Assembly: GCA_015680685.1 (NCBI GenBank)
Contig: MNCI01034697.1
Coordinates: forward strand, 2,049,824-2,113,823
DNA: 64,000 nt
Source of the DNA: Gnetum montanum
Taxonomy: Eukaryota > Streptophyta > Gnetopsida > Gnetales > Gnetaceae
Direction: 5' to 3'
In this document: positions 34,263 through 46,700 of the stretch, piece by piece
How positions within the stretch are numbered: position 1 is the first letter of the stretch
How the letters are laid out: each line of letters begins with the position of its first letter
Translations under genes and position numbers: made by a program
Notes under the pieces: model-generated
What the model saw: the letters and a program-made list of their open reading frames with translations, nothing else
Told to the model about the DNA's origin: nothing
The model's database searches: none

Positions 34263-35738
34263 CCCAAGGGAAAAAACTAAATTTTTAGGTTTTTTTTTTG
34301 GAAAGTAAAATATGAAAATAAGGACATGTGGCACATGTTAAAGGTTACTAGAGTAATTCCATTAATTTGAAAGGCACAATTAATTATGATGGTGTGGATT
34401 TTATCAATAAAACCTCAGATGGGAGAAAAAAGGCTATGTAATGGTACATAGGAACATTGAAATTCAGAGGGATAATAGCAATAGGGAAAGAATGTTATGA
34501 AAAATTATGCTGAAGGTAAGAAATGGTGTGTGTGTGCTATGTCATAAGTGAATATTACAAAAGATTACACAAGTGGATCCTCCCCAAAGTAGGTTCCCAC
34601 CTATAATGCCTTTGTGTAACCACACTTAAAGTGTCTGTGGGCACTAGAAGGGTTAAATGTAATCCGCACCAATTCCACAAAACACACACATGTAATTATC
34701 ACCAGAATGGGGTAAGAATTCTATGTTACACATGACACGAGCTACAATTACATGAATAGTGAGATGAGACAAACTATAGAAAGGGATTGTGGAGATTGGG
34801 ACATGAGGTAACTAACCCAGGGCATAGTGAATCCTATGTGTAAAGCATGATTAAGGTGTCATTAACCCGTCGTTCCAAGATCAGGACCAAGTCCATCCTT
34901 CTAATTAATGACATCGCATTATTTCATCCCATGATGAACAAGAGTACCATAACGACAAGGCGTACAATCACTTGGCATTTTGTTCAAGGGAGGAGTGATT
35001 TTTATTTTGTGGCACTTTGTTTTTCTTCTTTTCTTTTTTTTTCTTTTTCTTTTTGAATACTAAATCCAGAGAAGCCGCCAACCTTCAGGCATGGGTGCAT
35101 GTATTTCTAGTGGAACCCCCTAGAACAACATTGGATTTTTAAGTGCCCTTTTGATTACTCTTACTCCCATTTTTCATTAGATCTACAAGGATCTTAGTAC
35201 AACCATGTTGCATGATAACTCCCACAGATGTCACCAAAGAGAATTCACAAATCCCCTTGGTGTCACACCCTAATCATTCCCTCTTGGTCCATCCTTCATC
35301 ATTCTAGGCACAATGAACACACAATTAATTTTAAGTTTTAAGAATGTCAAGAATATCATTGTATCCTTGAACAAAATCTCTTATTTGTAGAGTGGATGAG
35401 TGGGTGTAATGGGCTCACTATCCAAATAATTGATCACTCAAGACTCAATAACATAAAACACACCTCAACCAATGAGCCACATGAGTGTTTTATTCATAGA
35501 TGAGATTACTTATAAAAATGTAAAGAGACAAAAAGATAAAACAAGAAATTGAAAAATGAAAAACTGAAAAACAAAAAGTTGTAAAATTAAAGAAAATGAA
35601 AAGTATTTATTAATCCTTCTTTCTATTAGAATGGGGGATATCCCTCATAGCTAAATAGTTGAGGATGGAAAGGATTAATAAATGACGATGGGGATCCTTG
35701 CATGTTGGAAATATTGGAACTTGGTTGTACTTACCCCA
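34263..35738 (-). other. 3' spacer of C
   Basis: No ORF. Read on the minus strand it begins with a T-rich tract (35520-35600) and carries blocks shared with A and B: GTGTGACACCAAGGGGATT near 35253 and CCTACTTTGGGGAGGATCCA near 34585. The same spacer as in A and B therefore follows gag directly. Confidence 0.65.
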
Positions 35739-36365
35739 TCAAGGTTCACACACTTGATTGTAGTAAGCATAGTGGGGCAATTTATACGATGTAGTTCCCG
35801 GATAACAAGTTAATCCACTATGATATTTCATACCGTTAGATGGTATGCAAGGATCAGGATGTTTCCTTTCATGACTGTGTTCATTGGGCTGTATAGTTGT
35901 TGGAGTGTTAGTTGGTGGCCCTGATGAAGTACCATGAGGCATTGGGTTCAAAGATCAGGGTGCACCATAGTGTGGGACTTGTGCTAAGTTGGAAGATGTA
36001 GTGGCCTCGGAATTGTGTTGTCCCTTTTTATGGTCATGTTTAAAGAAGGGACGCTTTGGATCTTGAGGAGGCCTCTCACTGCTATTGGTAGTAGCAGCAT
36101 AAGTGACGTTCATGGGTTGTTGCAGCGGTGTAGACACCTTAGGAATAGTTGGTGGTGATGTAGAAGGAGGGAAAGGATGAGAATGTTGAAAATTGGGAGA
36201 AGTGTAAGATGCACAAGGAGGTGGTGGTGTTGAGGACATGGCCTGATAGTATTGTGGAGAATGGTAATGTGGTGAGATAGAGTATCTTGGCCCAGTTGGA
36301 GAAATAGGATGTTGAGCTAGATAAGAATTTGGATTCAGATAATATGAAGGGTGTCTCCAGTTTAG
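35739..36365 (-). pseudogene. gag: Element C gag, 3' part (proline-rich tail)
   Basis: The minus strand reads a Pro/Ser/Thr-rich tail (PFPPSTSPPTIPKVSTPLQQ; QDPKRPFFKHDHKKG) equivalent to the tail of B gag (16616-17000, ...KKTRPFFRTKS). It is the continuation of the gag at 54714-55950, separated by the insertion of D. No protease motif follows before the spacer begins. Confidence 0.75.
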
Positions 36366-36370
36366 GGGTG

Positions 36371-37685
36371 TGTACTATCTGAAATCGTCTATGCAAGGTT
36401 GGAATGGGACGAGCACCGCATGATTTACAGACAAGCACAGAAGACCCTACCTTCTCTTGAGGGCAAGCTAGAATGAACAAAGGTAGAGTACCTTGAGTGG
36501 TCTACACACGGATCAAACAAGGATTTCCCCAACATATAGCAATGTGTAATACGTTGGGTTATGCGTAAATAGTGTGATAAACGTTGACCAGAACATGAAC
36601 GTGTAAAGAAAACAAATATAGAGGCAAACAGAAATGGATGAAAGCTGTAACAAATCTTGATAAAAAATGAAACAACTTTATTACAAAATAAGATTACAAT
36701 GCACTAGTCTAAACACAGTTGCGAATCTGACACAAGGAAGATGAATAGCCCCAGTGGATGCTGAGAGATGATGATGTACTAGTTTAAACTGTAGGCATAG
36801 CGTGAAGGCTGTATGCTCAGCGTAAAGGGTAGGAGTCCTACGTATCGGTTTCCTACTCTTATTTTCTCAATGTCCTCCAATTTTTTTTCTCTAGCTTGCC
36901 CCAAATTGCCCACCTGATCCCCTGAAAAATTGGGGTTTTTATGAGGTTTATGAGTGGCCGTGGGTGAGAGAATTTTGGGTTGGATAACAGGTGGTTGCGT
37001 TGACTGGGTGCAAAGAAAATTACAACTGTACAATGTGCTGCATGCCAGTGTGTACACGTTGGGTGTGTGACCCAGCGTACAAACTTAAGCAATATAAAAG
37101 AATTCGACTTTACAAACAAACACTACTGTTACAACAGAAAATATTGCACTTGGCCCTTGGATCATGAGAATGCTGTTTGTCAAATTTGGACTCATTTGGA
37201 CTTGATCTGACATGGTTTTGGAAGGCCTCGACTGGTGTACGTTGTGCTACATACTAGGCGTACACGCTGGGTGTGCAGGATGTACATGCTCAGCATGTGA
37301 ACCCCAAAGTGCATGATTTCGAGGTTAGAACCCAATTTTCTTGAGCCCATGATGACACCTAACAATTTCCCTATCTCTAAGAGTTGATGCCTTGTGAAAA
37401 TCTTGCTCTGAAGTGCTTGTTTCGGGTAGTCTTTGAAGTTACACACTAGGCGTGCACGCTGCATACTCAGTGGAAACTAAGTATTTTAGGCTCAAAATTT
37501 TCCAGGTTTGATGCCAGATGTCGTCGTAGTCTTCTGTGGATCCCAAGGAACCATTTCTTGCTCAGTTCGACTCTGTTTGAAGCTGTCCGTGAGGCCGTCA
37601 AGCTTTAGTCATGGTGGGGAACATCACAATTTTAGCTCGATTCTTGTTAGAGAAGTACTAAGCCTAGAATTTTGTGGTGTTTCAT
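36371..37685 (-). repeat. Element D 3' LTR
   Basis: The minus strand starts TGAAACACC and ends ATAGTACA. It is colinear with 53407-54708 apart from substitutions and small indels, one near 37260. Degenerate (A)GCGT(G/A) words occur in U3 (about 37020-37080, 37230-37290, 37440-37470). AATAAA is at 36677-36682 on the minus strand. No canonical TATA box is clear; CATAAAAACC near 36935 is a candidate. Confidence 0.92.
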
Positions 37686-37703
37686 TGGTCCCTCTTTGTT
37701 GAT
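37686..37703 (-). other. Polypurine tract of D
   Basis: The minus strand reads TCAACAAAGAGGGACCAA directly before the LTR. It is almost the same as the tract of element E at 337-352. Confidence 0.85.
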
Positions 37704-38653
37704 GCTTAGAGGAATCAACCCAAGAAGCGTTGACAAAGAAGTACAAAACACCACAAGCAACTTGGTAGAAATATTATCCTCTAGCACTTGGCCAGATGTC
37801 ATCACACCGTGTTCAGTAGTACATGGAATTGAGAAAATGAAATTTGTAGCTGGATAGGGGGACAGAAATTATGGAGATTGGGAACTGATCAAGGGATTGT
37901 GCATGGTGAAGGGGATGCTCTTTGCTTTTTCTTTTTTTTTTGCAAAGAGCTTTGTTTTGATCTTGTATGCGTGCTCTTGTACTCGTGCTCAAGTGCCATG
38001 TTGTGTGCCGCAACTGCTTGAGAGTGTCAGAGTGTGCAATAATGTACTCAAGGTTTTGGGATACGTATCTAGAAACTATAATCGAATAGAAGGGGAAAGC
38101 AGGAGTTTTAGAGAACTGGGGAATGTCTTGGGGACTAGGACGGTACATTTGAACATATCGATTAATCTGGTTGCATGCATTAGGAACAATATGGTACCTT
38201 GCCGCTGTGATGAAGTGCATTCTCATACGAACAACTCTAAGTGTCATCCTGCAAACATAGCTCTAAGAAGATAAGAAAGCCACAAGTGAGTGAGTAAGCT
38301 TAGACTAAGAAAACAAAGGCACTGGATGATATTTCAAGCATTGAATATGCATGGCAGCCATGTTGTCAAGTTCGACCGATGATGAGCAAGGCAACGGCTC
38401 ACAGACCGAGAGGCGAGAGATTAAGCTACTAGTTTATAGTCATGGTGGACTGTCATGGGTTAGTTTTACGTCATATCCTATTGGACGGTGCCAGTTTATC
38501 GTCGTAGCAGATGGTACACTGCTAGTTTATAGTCTTGGCAGACTATGAAGAGGCAAACTAGTTTATAGGCTTAGCAGACTCTGACGAATGAAACTGTTGC
38601 AGTTTAAAGTCATACTGGACGGGTTCTAGTTTATTGTCATTATGGACATACTG
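37704..38653 (-). other. 3' untranslated region of D
   Basis: No supported coding sequence. From about 38390 it holds diverged units of a GTTTANNGTCATNNNGGAC motif (for example AGTTTATAGTCATGGTGGAC), leading into the tandem array at 38654. Confidence 0.55.
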
Positions 38654-39023
38654 TGGTATTAGTTTACCATCATGATTCCAGGACATGCTATGGTATCAGT
38701 TTACCGTCATGATTCCAGGACGTGTTGTGGTATCAGTTTACCATCATGATTCCAAGACGTGTTGTGGTATCAATTTACCATCATGATTCCAGGACGTGTT
38801 GTGGTATCAGTTTACTATCATGATTCCAGGACGCGCTGTGGTATCATTTTACCATCATGATTCCAGGACGCATCTGTGGTATCATTTTACCATCATGATT
38901 CCAGGATGTGTTGTGGTATCAGTTTACCATCATGATTCCAGAACGTGTTGTGGTATCAGTTTACCGTCATGATTCCAGGATGCACTATGGTATCAGTTTA
39001 CCATAATGATTCCAGGATGCATG
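38654..39023. repeat. 37-bp tandem repeat, ten copies
   Basis: The unit has the form GGTATCAGTTTACCATCATG followed by ATTCCAGGACGTGTTGT. Ten consecutive copies differ by a few substitutions each. They lie just downstream of the integrase end on the minus strand. The core (AGTTTACCNTCAT..CAGGAC) is related to the arrays at 42652 and 48395. Confidence 0.93.
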
Positions 39024-39037
39024 CATACTTGAGAGGT

Positions 39038-40180
39038 TTAGATGTGAAATGGTTTGAGGTACAGGTGGTTCATCGGATGAGCAAGCTCGTTACCGTTCAT
39101 ATCGGCTAGTTTAAATGCTACATTGTCGCATGCTTTGGTGACGAAGTAGGGCCCTTCCCAGTTAGCTGAGAATTTATCCGAGAGTTCCCAAATGGCTTTG
39201 AGTACAAGGTCACCTTCCTTGATCAGGCACTTATGAATATCATGCCGATGGCATCGTCATTGTTGCCTTTGGTACCATTCAATCTGATCGAGCGCACGTG
39301 TGCATTCCTCCTCCACCGAGTCCAAGTCAACAATGCGCAAGTCATTGTTTTGACCTTCATCGAGGAGTCTAAAGAGTGTGATCCTTAAGGACGGTACCTA
39401 CAACTCCAAAGGTAAAACAGCTTCTGAACCATAAACAAGATTATATGGCATTTTACCTGTGGAAGTCCGATGTGTAGTGCGATAAGCCCAAAATGCGTAT
39501 ACTGTTCGTGCCATCTTTTCTTGCTCTAAGTAAGCATCCTTTTGAGCACTGTGATGATGATCTTATTTGTAGCTTCAGCTTTTCCATTGCTTTGAGGGTA
39601 GTAAGGGGATGAAAATGAATGTTTGATCCCTAGGCTTTCACAGAAAGTTCTAGTTTTAGCACCATTGAACTGTGGCCCGTTATTGGTGATGATGGTCATC
39701 GGAATGCCAAAATGGGTCACGATATTTTCTAGAATGAAGTTGCATATGTGTTTGGATGTGGTCTTTCTAAGGGGAATAGCTTCTACCCATTTTCTGAAAT
39801 ATTCTGTCGTGGTTATGATAAAGCTATGTCCTGCAGAAAATGGGAGAGTTATCAGTCCGATAATGTCCAACCCCCACTTCTGGAAAGGCCAAGTGATTTG
39901 CGCTATATGTAACTCATTTGGTGGAACATGTATCAAATTATTATGTTTTTGATAGATATTGCACATTTTGACCTTGGAGAAATAATTGTACTCCATGTGT
40001 GACCAATAGTAGTCCAAACGTCTTATTTTTGTTGCCATTGCTTTGGGCGCTATGTGCCCTCCGCATAGTCCTTCATGTACTTGGTCGACGATGGTTTGGC
40101 CATCAGTGCTACTAACACATGTTAACAAGATGCCTTCGTAGGATCGATGACACAATGTGTCACCTACCAATGCATACTAT
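39038..40180 (-). pseudogene. Element D integrase (broken)
   Basis: N-terminal zinc domain: HEGLCGGH is present, but the CX2C half reads CNIY, so one cysteine is lost. Catalytic core: D in WGLDIIG; the second Asp is replaced by Asn in ITNNGPQFNGA; E present in NGKAEATNK. Around 39530 a frameshift moves the reading into the frame of [20 protein letters not shown], which continues to the stop at 39038 through WEGPYFVTKACDNVAFKLAD, a typical Tat C-terminus. The D to N change and stops make it inactive. Confidence 0.85.
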
Positions 40181-41400
40181 CAAGAACATTTTTGTACTAC
40201 GTCCTTTTGTGCATTCGTCAGGTATTGAGGTGGTTCACCATGTAAAAGGTACTCCTTTATGTCTTCGTACCATTTTACGGCCTGCATTGTACTAACAGAT
40301 GCAATCGGTAATTCCTCGGGAGTATCAGTTATGGGTTTAGTACAACTAATTATAGAACTAGGTAACGTGTGGAACATGTTCGGCGATATATTTTGAGCTA
40401 ACATGGCAAGTGCATCTACAATGGTGTCATCATTTCTAGAAACATGTTGCACATCTATATTTTCAAATCACTTCAGTAAGTGTTTAGTCAAATCACAGTA
40501 TGGTTGTAAGTGTTGCACTTTGCACGCATAAATGTCTATGACTTGATTTAGAACTAATTGTGAGTCACCTTTGACTACCAGTCGTGTGATGTCTGAAGCT
40601 AGTGCTGCCATGAGACCTCTAAGGAGACCTTCGTACTCTACTATGTTGTTGGTACAATGAAAGTCGAAATGATAAGCAAAGGGTCAAATCTCCCCAGAGG
40701 GATAGGTGATGATGACAGCATCACTTCCTCCTCGAGAGGTGGATGCTCCATCAAAGCTCAAAATGGCATCGTAGTCATTGGGTACTATGTCTATTGCACT
40801 CACATTTTCATCAAGGAAGTCTGGCTCTATCGTTGCCTGATCGTGCGTTGGTGATGCAGTCATTTGATTTGCTATGGCTTGACCCTTAACTGAGGATTGC
40901 GCTATGTAGTGTAGGTCAAACTCAGCTATCATGGCTTTCCAACAAGCTATTCTACTTGACTCGTAAATGTTTCCTGTAATGGCTCTGAGCACATTATCCT
41001 TGCAGATTATATTGACTTGGTTACAGAAGAGGTAGTGTCACCATTTCTTTAAGGAAAAGGTAAGAGCTAAACATGACCTCTCCACCTCGTTATACTTCTT
41101 CTCATGGGCTACTAATGCATGGCTTAATTAATAGATAGAAACTTCAGTTCCATCATCTCATTTCTGGCAAAGCATGGATGTGATTGACAAGTTCGAAGTG
41201 GCAAGGTAGATGTAAAATGGTTTATCATTTTGAGGTGGATAAACTGTGGGTAGTTGAACAAGTGCTATTTTAATGTTGTCAAATGCTTCCTGGCATTGTG
41301 AAGTCCATTCAAAATGGACGTTCTTGCGTAGCAAGTGGTTCACAGGTTTCAACTTGTCCATCAGTTTTTCTATGAAACACCTGATGAACTGTAATCTACC
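40181..41400 (-). pseudogene. Element D RNase H region with second, archaeal-type RNase H
   Basis: Next to RT lies the connection and degenerate first RNase H (FEWTSQCQEAFDNIK; KPFYIYLATSNLSI, where the usual DAS is altered). A second RNase H follows at about 40450-40800: AILSFDGASTSRGG, then FHCTNNIVEYEGLLRGLMAA and VVKGDSQLVLNQV. The wording SFDGA/TNN.EYE.L/GDSQL is the archaeal-type RNase H that Tat elements acquired in addition to the original one. It is in the same frame as RT, with a few stops. Confidence 0.85.
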
Positions 41401-42597
41401 TTGTAGACCTCAGAGTTCGATGAGGTTGCTAGGTGGTTTTAAGTTTGTTATGGCCTTAACTTTATCGGGGTCTATTTGTATCCTTGCTTTCGAGGCTATT
41501 AATCCAAGAATTTTTCCTAGTTTGACTCCAAAGACACATTTCTTTGGGTTAAGTCTTAGCTCATATTTTAAACAGCATTTTAGTACCAAGTCAAGATCTT
41601 GTACATGTTGTTCTGATGTCTTTGATTTAACCACAATATCATCCACATATTCATTGAGTGAGTTGAAGATATGATCACTGAAGATAAATGTCATCGCTCT
41701 TTGGTATGTAGCACTGGCATTCTTGAGACCGAATGGCATCATCATGTAGCAAAAAGTACCCCATGGTGTCATGAAGGTCATCCTAAGTTGATGTTTAGGG
41801 TTAATCCAAATCTGGTTATATCCTAAAAATCCATCCATAAAAGATAACAAGGCATGCCCAGCGGTCGAGTCAACTAGTTGATCAATGCTAGGTAGGGGAA
41901 AATCATCTTTTATGGTTGCAACGTTGAGGTCCCGGAAGTCAATGCATAGGTGAATGCTTCCATTTTTCTTTGGGAAAATGACCATGTTGGATACCCAATC
42001 AGCATAGTCAACAACCCAAATGAAACTAGCCTAATAAAGTTTGGTGATTTCATTGCAGACTACCAATGCTACCTCAGGCTTAACCTTACGTGCTTTTTGT
42101 TTCACTGGTCTTAATTTTGGATCGAGTATAATGTTGTGCTGGACTATTTGAGGGTCTAACCCAGGCATGTCAGTGTAAGACCAAGTGAATGCTTTTATGT
42201 TGTCTTTAAGCACTTGTGCTATGTCATTGGCTAGTTGCGGGCTTAACAATGTACTTAGTTTCAGGATTTTAACTTCGTCATCTGGCACGATAATCGGGAC
42301 TTCAGCCAAGGGGTCTTCGGTGATGCTATCAGTTTTTAGGTCCAGAGTCTTGGTCATTGTTTCAAAACAATCTAGCATTTTTTGAGTTGATGCCACAAAA
42401 GTGTCGTTTATTGTTGAGCCTAAATCAATAGACTCCATGTTCATTTCTCGTGTGATCATTCCATGTGGTCCATTAATAGATAGTGGTAAGAATAATTTCT
42501 TGTTGTCCATGATGTTTGCTCCTATTAATAAATAGTGAGTAGTGTCAATCAGGTGGTTGGTTATTTTTGGATGTAAGTAATTTATGTGTTTATGCAT
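41401..42597 (-). pseudogene. pol: Element D reverse transcriptase (broken)
   Basis: From 42597: an N-terminal part with AFTWSYTDMPGLDPQIVQH and KLRPVKQKARKV, typical of Tat/Ogre. Then, after a stop, FPKKNGSIHLCIDFRDLN, SFMDGFLGYNQI, TFMTPWGTFCYMMMPFGLKN and the catalytic NEYVDDIVVKS at about 41640, followed by LRLNPKKCVFGVKLGKILG. The frame is continuous from 42597 to the integrase with nonsense codons only. Just upstream of the first ATG the minus strand shows CCTTAGTCCAG, a plausible intron acceptor. Ogre elements have an intron between protease and RT. Confidence 0.88.
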
Positions 42598-42651
42598 CTA
42601 AACTGGACTAAGGTATGGGATGGTAATTTATCATCGTATCCAGACGCATGG

Positions 42652-42831
42652 CAGTTTAGGGCCTTATCAAGGAGATTGTGGCAGTTTAAGGCCTTACCAA
42701 GCCGATTGTGGTAGTTTAAGGCCTTACAAGGCTGATTGCAGCAGTTTAAGGCCTTACCGGGCCGATTGCGGTAGTTTAAGGCCTTACCGGGCCAATTGTG
42801 GCAGTTTAAGGCCTTACCGGGCCGATAACTA
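42652..42831. repeat. 30-bp tandem repeat, six copies
   Basis: The unit is CAGTTTAAGGCCTTACCGGG plus CCGATTGCGG. It contains the inverted pair GGCCTTACCGGGCC. It sits between the start of RT on the minus strand and the promoter of the antisense gene on the plus strand. Confidence 0.93.
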
Positions 42832-43126
42832 TTCGTTCATGATGTCTGGTTGATTGTACGATTTGTAATCATTATTGAGTGTGAGACTGCCAGATGAGGA
42901 GTTTGTGCTAAAATGTTTAGTGTGGGTAACAGGAGTTGCTTCGCAAGAGAATATTGCATGTGGGTAGTGTTCATCCCAGTATATCACTATCTTTTCTTTT
43001 GTTTTGTTCATTATCTTTGCTTCTGATTTGTTCATATGTATTTACATGTACTTTGTATTTTGGTTAATTTTTATATTAATTGAATAAATTATTTCAAGAT
43101 GCCGTCAGCGTATTTAACGCGGAGTG

Positions 43127-43134
43127 TATAAATA
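43127..43134 (+). promoter_or_regulatory. TATA box of the antisense gene in D
   Basis: The plus strand reads GTGTATAAATAGGAG. The leader from here to the ATG at 43739 is rich in AGCGTG words (AGCGTGAACC, CAGCGTGCGAGACGCAGC). The same words occur in the D LTR and in the D 5' leader. About 610 bp separate it from the ATG. Confidence 0.6.
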
Positions 43135-43738
43135 GGAGTTAGCGTGAACCGTGGGGTAGCCAGCGACCAAGTTCGAGCATGAACGTCCAGCGTGAATCCC
43201 CAAAGCTCAAGCGTGAACCTATTTTGCAGCGTATATCAGGGTGAATATCAGCTAGCATAGGTAGGGGCAGGCGCAGGTACGGCACAGCGATGGCTACAAG
43301 GGCGATATAGATCATGGTGCGGCAAGTCAGGTGGAAGGATTCGGCGAGACCTTCAGCATGAGCATGCGACATGAACATGCAACGTGAAGGTGAGGCTAAG
43401 GGTTCAAACCCCAGTGTGCAAGGTCGAAGTCCCAGTGTGAGCCTAGTTCACTACATTCTTTCTTTATGATGTCCCTTACTGAGATAGTTCCTCTGGTTTT
43501 CGTTGTACCCCTGTTTTGTTTTTCATTATTTTCTATTTTGTTAATTGGGTCTTGATTTCATAATTCTTGCTTGTTTATTTAGGATTTATTAGTTTTTTGA
43601 GTTCTGCGAGGTTCGGCATGAATTTAGCATGTAGGGTCGAAACCCCAGCATGTGAGACGCAGTGTGAACGTAGCGTGCAGAGTCAAAACCCCAGCGTGCG
43701 AGACGCAGCATGAACACAACGTTTAGCGTGCACGCAGC

Positions 43739-46700
43739 ATGGGCAAGGGTAAGCAAGTAGAAGGCCAGAGGAGGAAGGATCCTAGCTTGACCTCCGCTGA
43801 AGAGAGTGAAGAAATGCTCCAGTGTCTGCCTAGACCCAAGATTCCATCATGGTCTGGATTGATGTGTAGGTAGGCTTTGATCCTTCATCAAAATTTGTGT
43901 TTTCGCCTACTGTTCCTGTCGGTTTGCCCCATTGTGTAGCGTAAGGGTTTTTGTAGCGTAAAGGTTGTCATAGCATATGTTTTCATAGCTTGAAGGACAT
44001 GCTCGGAGTGCGGGGTTTATGTGTCCATGTTGCAGCGTGCAGGGTCTGCACGCTGGGGTTTGCAGCATGCAAGGTCTGCACGTTGGCCGTGAAGAGAACA
44101 GCAGTTTCTTTCCAAGTGTTGGCCGCTAGGGTGAAACTTTATTTTATTATTTTGTTTTCTTGTATAGCTAATTTGCCATGGTTTCCAAAAACTTGCAAGA
44201 ATTCCAAGCCTTTCCTCCTAGTGGTGGAGCTTGTCAGGGTTTTGGCGTGGTTTGGGCCCATTGATTTTGATGAACCTGCTCCTAATATGGTCATTGATCA
44301 AAATGGGGTATGGTTCAAAATGGGTGTTAGTGAGTTTCTTCCCTTCATGCTAGAGAGATTCAGTGTGGTAGTATGGTCCCACTTAAATGAATGATTAGCA
44401 CGGAGCATGCTTGAGACCATGTTACCAGGATCCTCAAATAGCGTAACAACTTTCATGGTTGACATTGATGAGGGACTGCTCACGATTGAGGATGGTCCTT
44501 CTAGAGGACCTAGATCTACCCGTCCACTGTCGCATGTATGGGACTTATTGTCAGATGGCCCTCACCACATCAATAACACCCTATTCCTAGCTACTCATGT
44601 GCATACTTTGTTCCAGAACCCTCCTGGAACGGTGTACTGAGTAGGAAGGTAAGGTTGCTCAATTTACTATTTTTACCTTGCTACTTAGTAGTGGTTTATA
44701 TTTTGATCGCCATCTCTTTGTAGGTCTCAATTCAATAAAGAAGGAGTGTGCGTAGGTGATGATGGACTCACTTTGGCTCGTACCGCCTTAGAGGCTTTCA
44801 TGGTGGGCCCCACTCTCCGTGGTGCCATGTTGGCCCAGACTAAGGGTGATATTGTTCATTTTCACAAACGGTACTCAAGGGCACTTGCACAATGCGAGGC
44901 TAGGGGGTGGCTGCATGGGGATTGGTCTCATAATGGGCCAGTTTTTCCACGCGATGTCGATTTGGCTTCTAGCGATCTGAATATATCGACTGACAATAAG
45001 TAATGGTATTTTTGACACCCCATTTTGTTTGTTCTGCTACATCATTGGTTATATTGACTCCATGGTGTTATCTTGTGCGTACAGTGGACGTCCCCCCTGG
45101 TGGAGCCACTATCACAACTAGGTAGATTGAGAGCACTTTGTCTATGAAATTTAAAAAAATTAGTGACGCACAGCAATGGTTACGTACTAAGGCACCACTA
45201 GATATCATCAGTTGTTTGCGTGATGCAGGCCTCATGGATTTGTTTACTGCTCTGAGCCCTAATGTTTCTGTGACAGAGATGATTGGATTCATTGATTCTT
45301 TCGACAAATCTATCACCTACTATAGCACTTGCATCAAGGGTGTCAAAGTGATTTTCCATCTATCAGCGGAGTTCTTCTCAGACTTCTTTGGTGTACCAGC
45401 AGCTAGGACTAAAGTGATTTTGGATAGAGTGCAGAAAGAGCTCCGTGTCGTGTGTGAGTTGGAGGACTGGTTGGGCATTCTTAAAGGTGCTAAGGGATTC
45501 CCCATGCAGGGAAAATCAAAAGTAGCTAAAGTTAATGAGTTGTATCCCTTGTTCAGAGCACGGGTGTTTCCCAAATCCCTGTCTCAAGTAAACAATTTGG
45601 GGTGAAACCTGTACATATCATGCGCATGATTCTAGAGACTGGGGTACATTATAATTGGGCCGAGTTTTTACTTACAGGTTTCCACGGAGAGATAGTGAGG
45701 TTACATTCAAACATTAAGGCGCAATCCCATTTCACCTTTTCATTATTTGCCAGTTACTTGCGTCGACTGGCTGAATTTTTAGTTGTTCGCACGGATACAA
45801 GTACACGTTAAGGGATCATGACCAACTATCTCACCCGTGGATTCACCACTTATTTGAGGTGGCCAAATCTCAGGATGCTCCCGAGGGAATTGACGAATCA
45901 GTTTCTGCCACAACGGAGGGGTCATCTGGTCATTCAATTCATACACGTGATAGCATATGGTTGGAACCAGATAGTGTGCCCTATACTGCTAGGAGAGCCG
46001 ATCGGGTGATCAAGGAAATGATCGGGAAATCAAAATCAAAAGTTCAGAAGCGTGAACATCCTAGAGAGGTTGCTCTAACTATACATGAACCAAGGGTGAA
46101 ATGTATACAGTTTAAGATGCCTGTACGGGGTAAGCTTGATTCACTGATTTGTCCTTGTTTTATTGTCATTCATTGTTATTTTTACTTTATTTTTCAGTTT
46201 TTTATACAAAACCGATGTTGAACCTATGAATGTCATTAGAGTTGACTTTTGAAGTAGGAAGAGAGAGATTAGCACCGATCATCAAGGAGGAAGAGGTCTC
46301 AACAAACTTAAATGAGGAGGACGGAACGGGCAGGGACGAGATGGGAGGAATGAAAGATCGAGAGAGAGATACCACAAAAGAGGGTAACATCGATGATCAA
46401 GATGGAGTTGATGAGATGTTTGATGGTTTCCTTGGAGGGAGGCTAGACCTTGGCGATCCTCCAAATCGGAGGAAGATAGAGATTTAGGTATATTCGTCAT
46501 ATTATGCTTATTTTCCTTTTCAATTGTGCTTCTCATTGTTTGAAATTTTAATTTTATGTTTTTTTTTACTACTACTAGGTGAAAATGTTAGGACTAGGAC
46601 GGTTCCTAATGTTCATTTAGAAGTCCCTATGATGAAGGGTCCCACAGAAATGACCACCGATGTTAACCGATCTCCTACGCATGAACCATTTACTTGGATC

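Noticed and set aside
38654-39023. Possible CRISPR-like array
   Set aside because: Units are contiguous with no unique spacers, and the setting is a plant retrotransposon 3' region; it is a plain tandem repeat.
42620-42853. 77-codon frame with GSLRPYRAD repeats
   Set aside because: It is the 30-bp tandem repeat read in one frame; no promoter or homologous protein context.
43990-44394. Antisense gene start placed upstream at 43990 as a single exon
   Set aside because: The stretch before 44168 is Cys/Val-rich text without likeness to anything and contains a good acceptor at 44167; the spliced start at 43739 keeps the frame.
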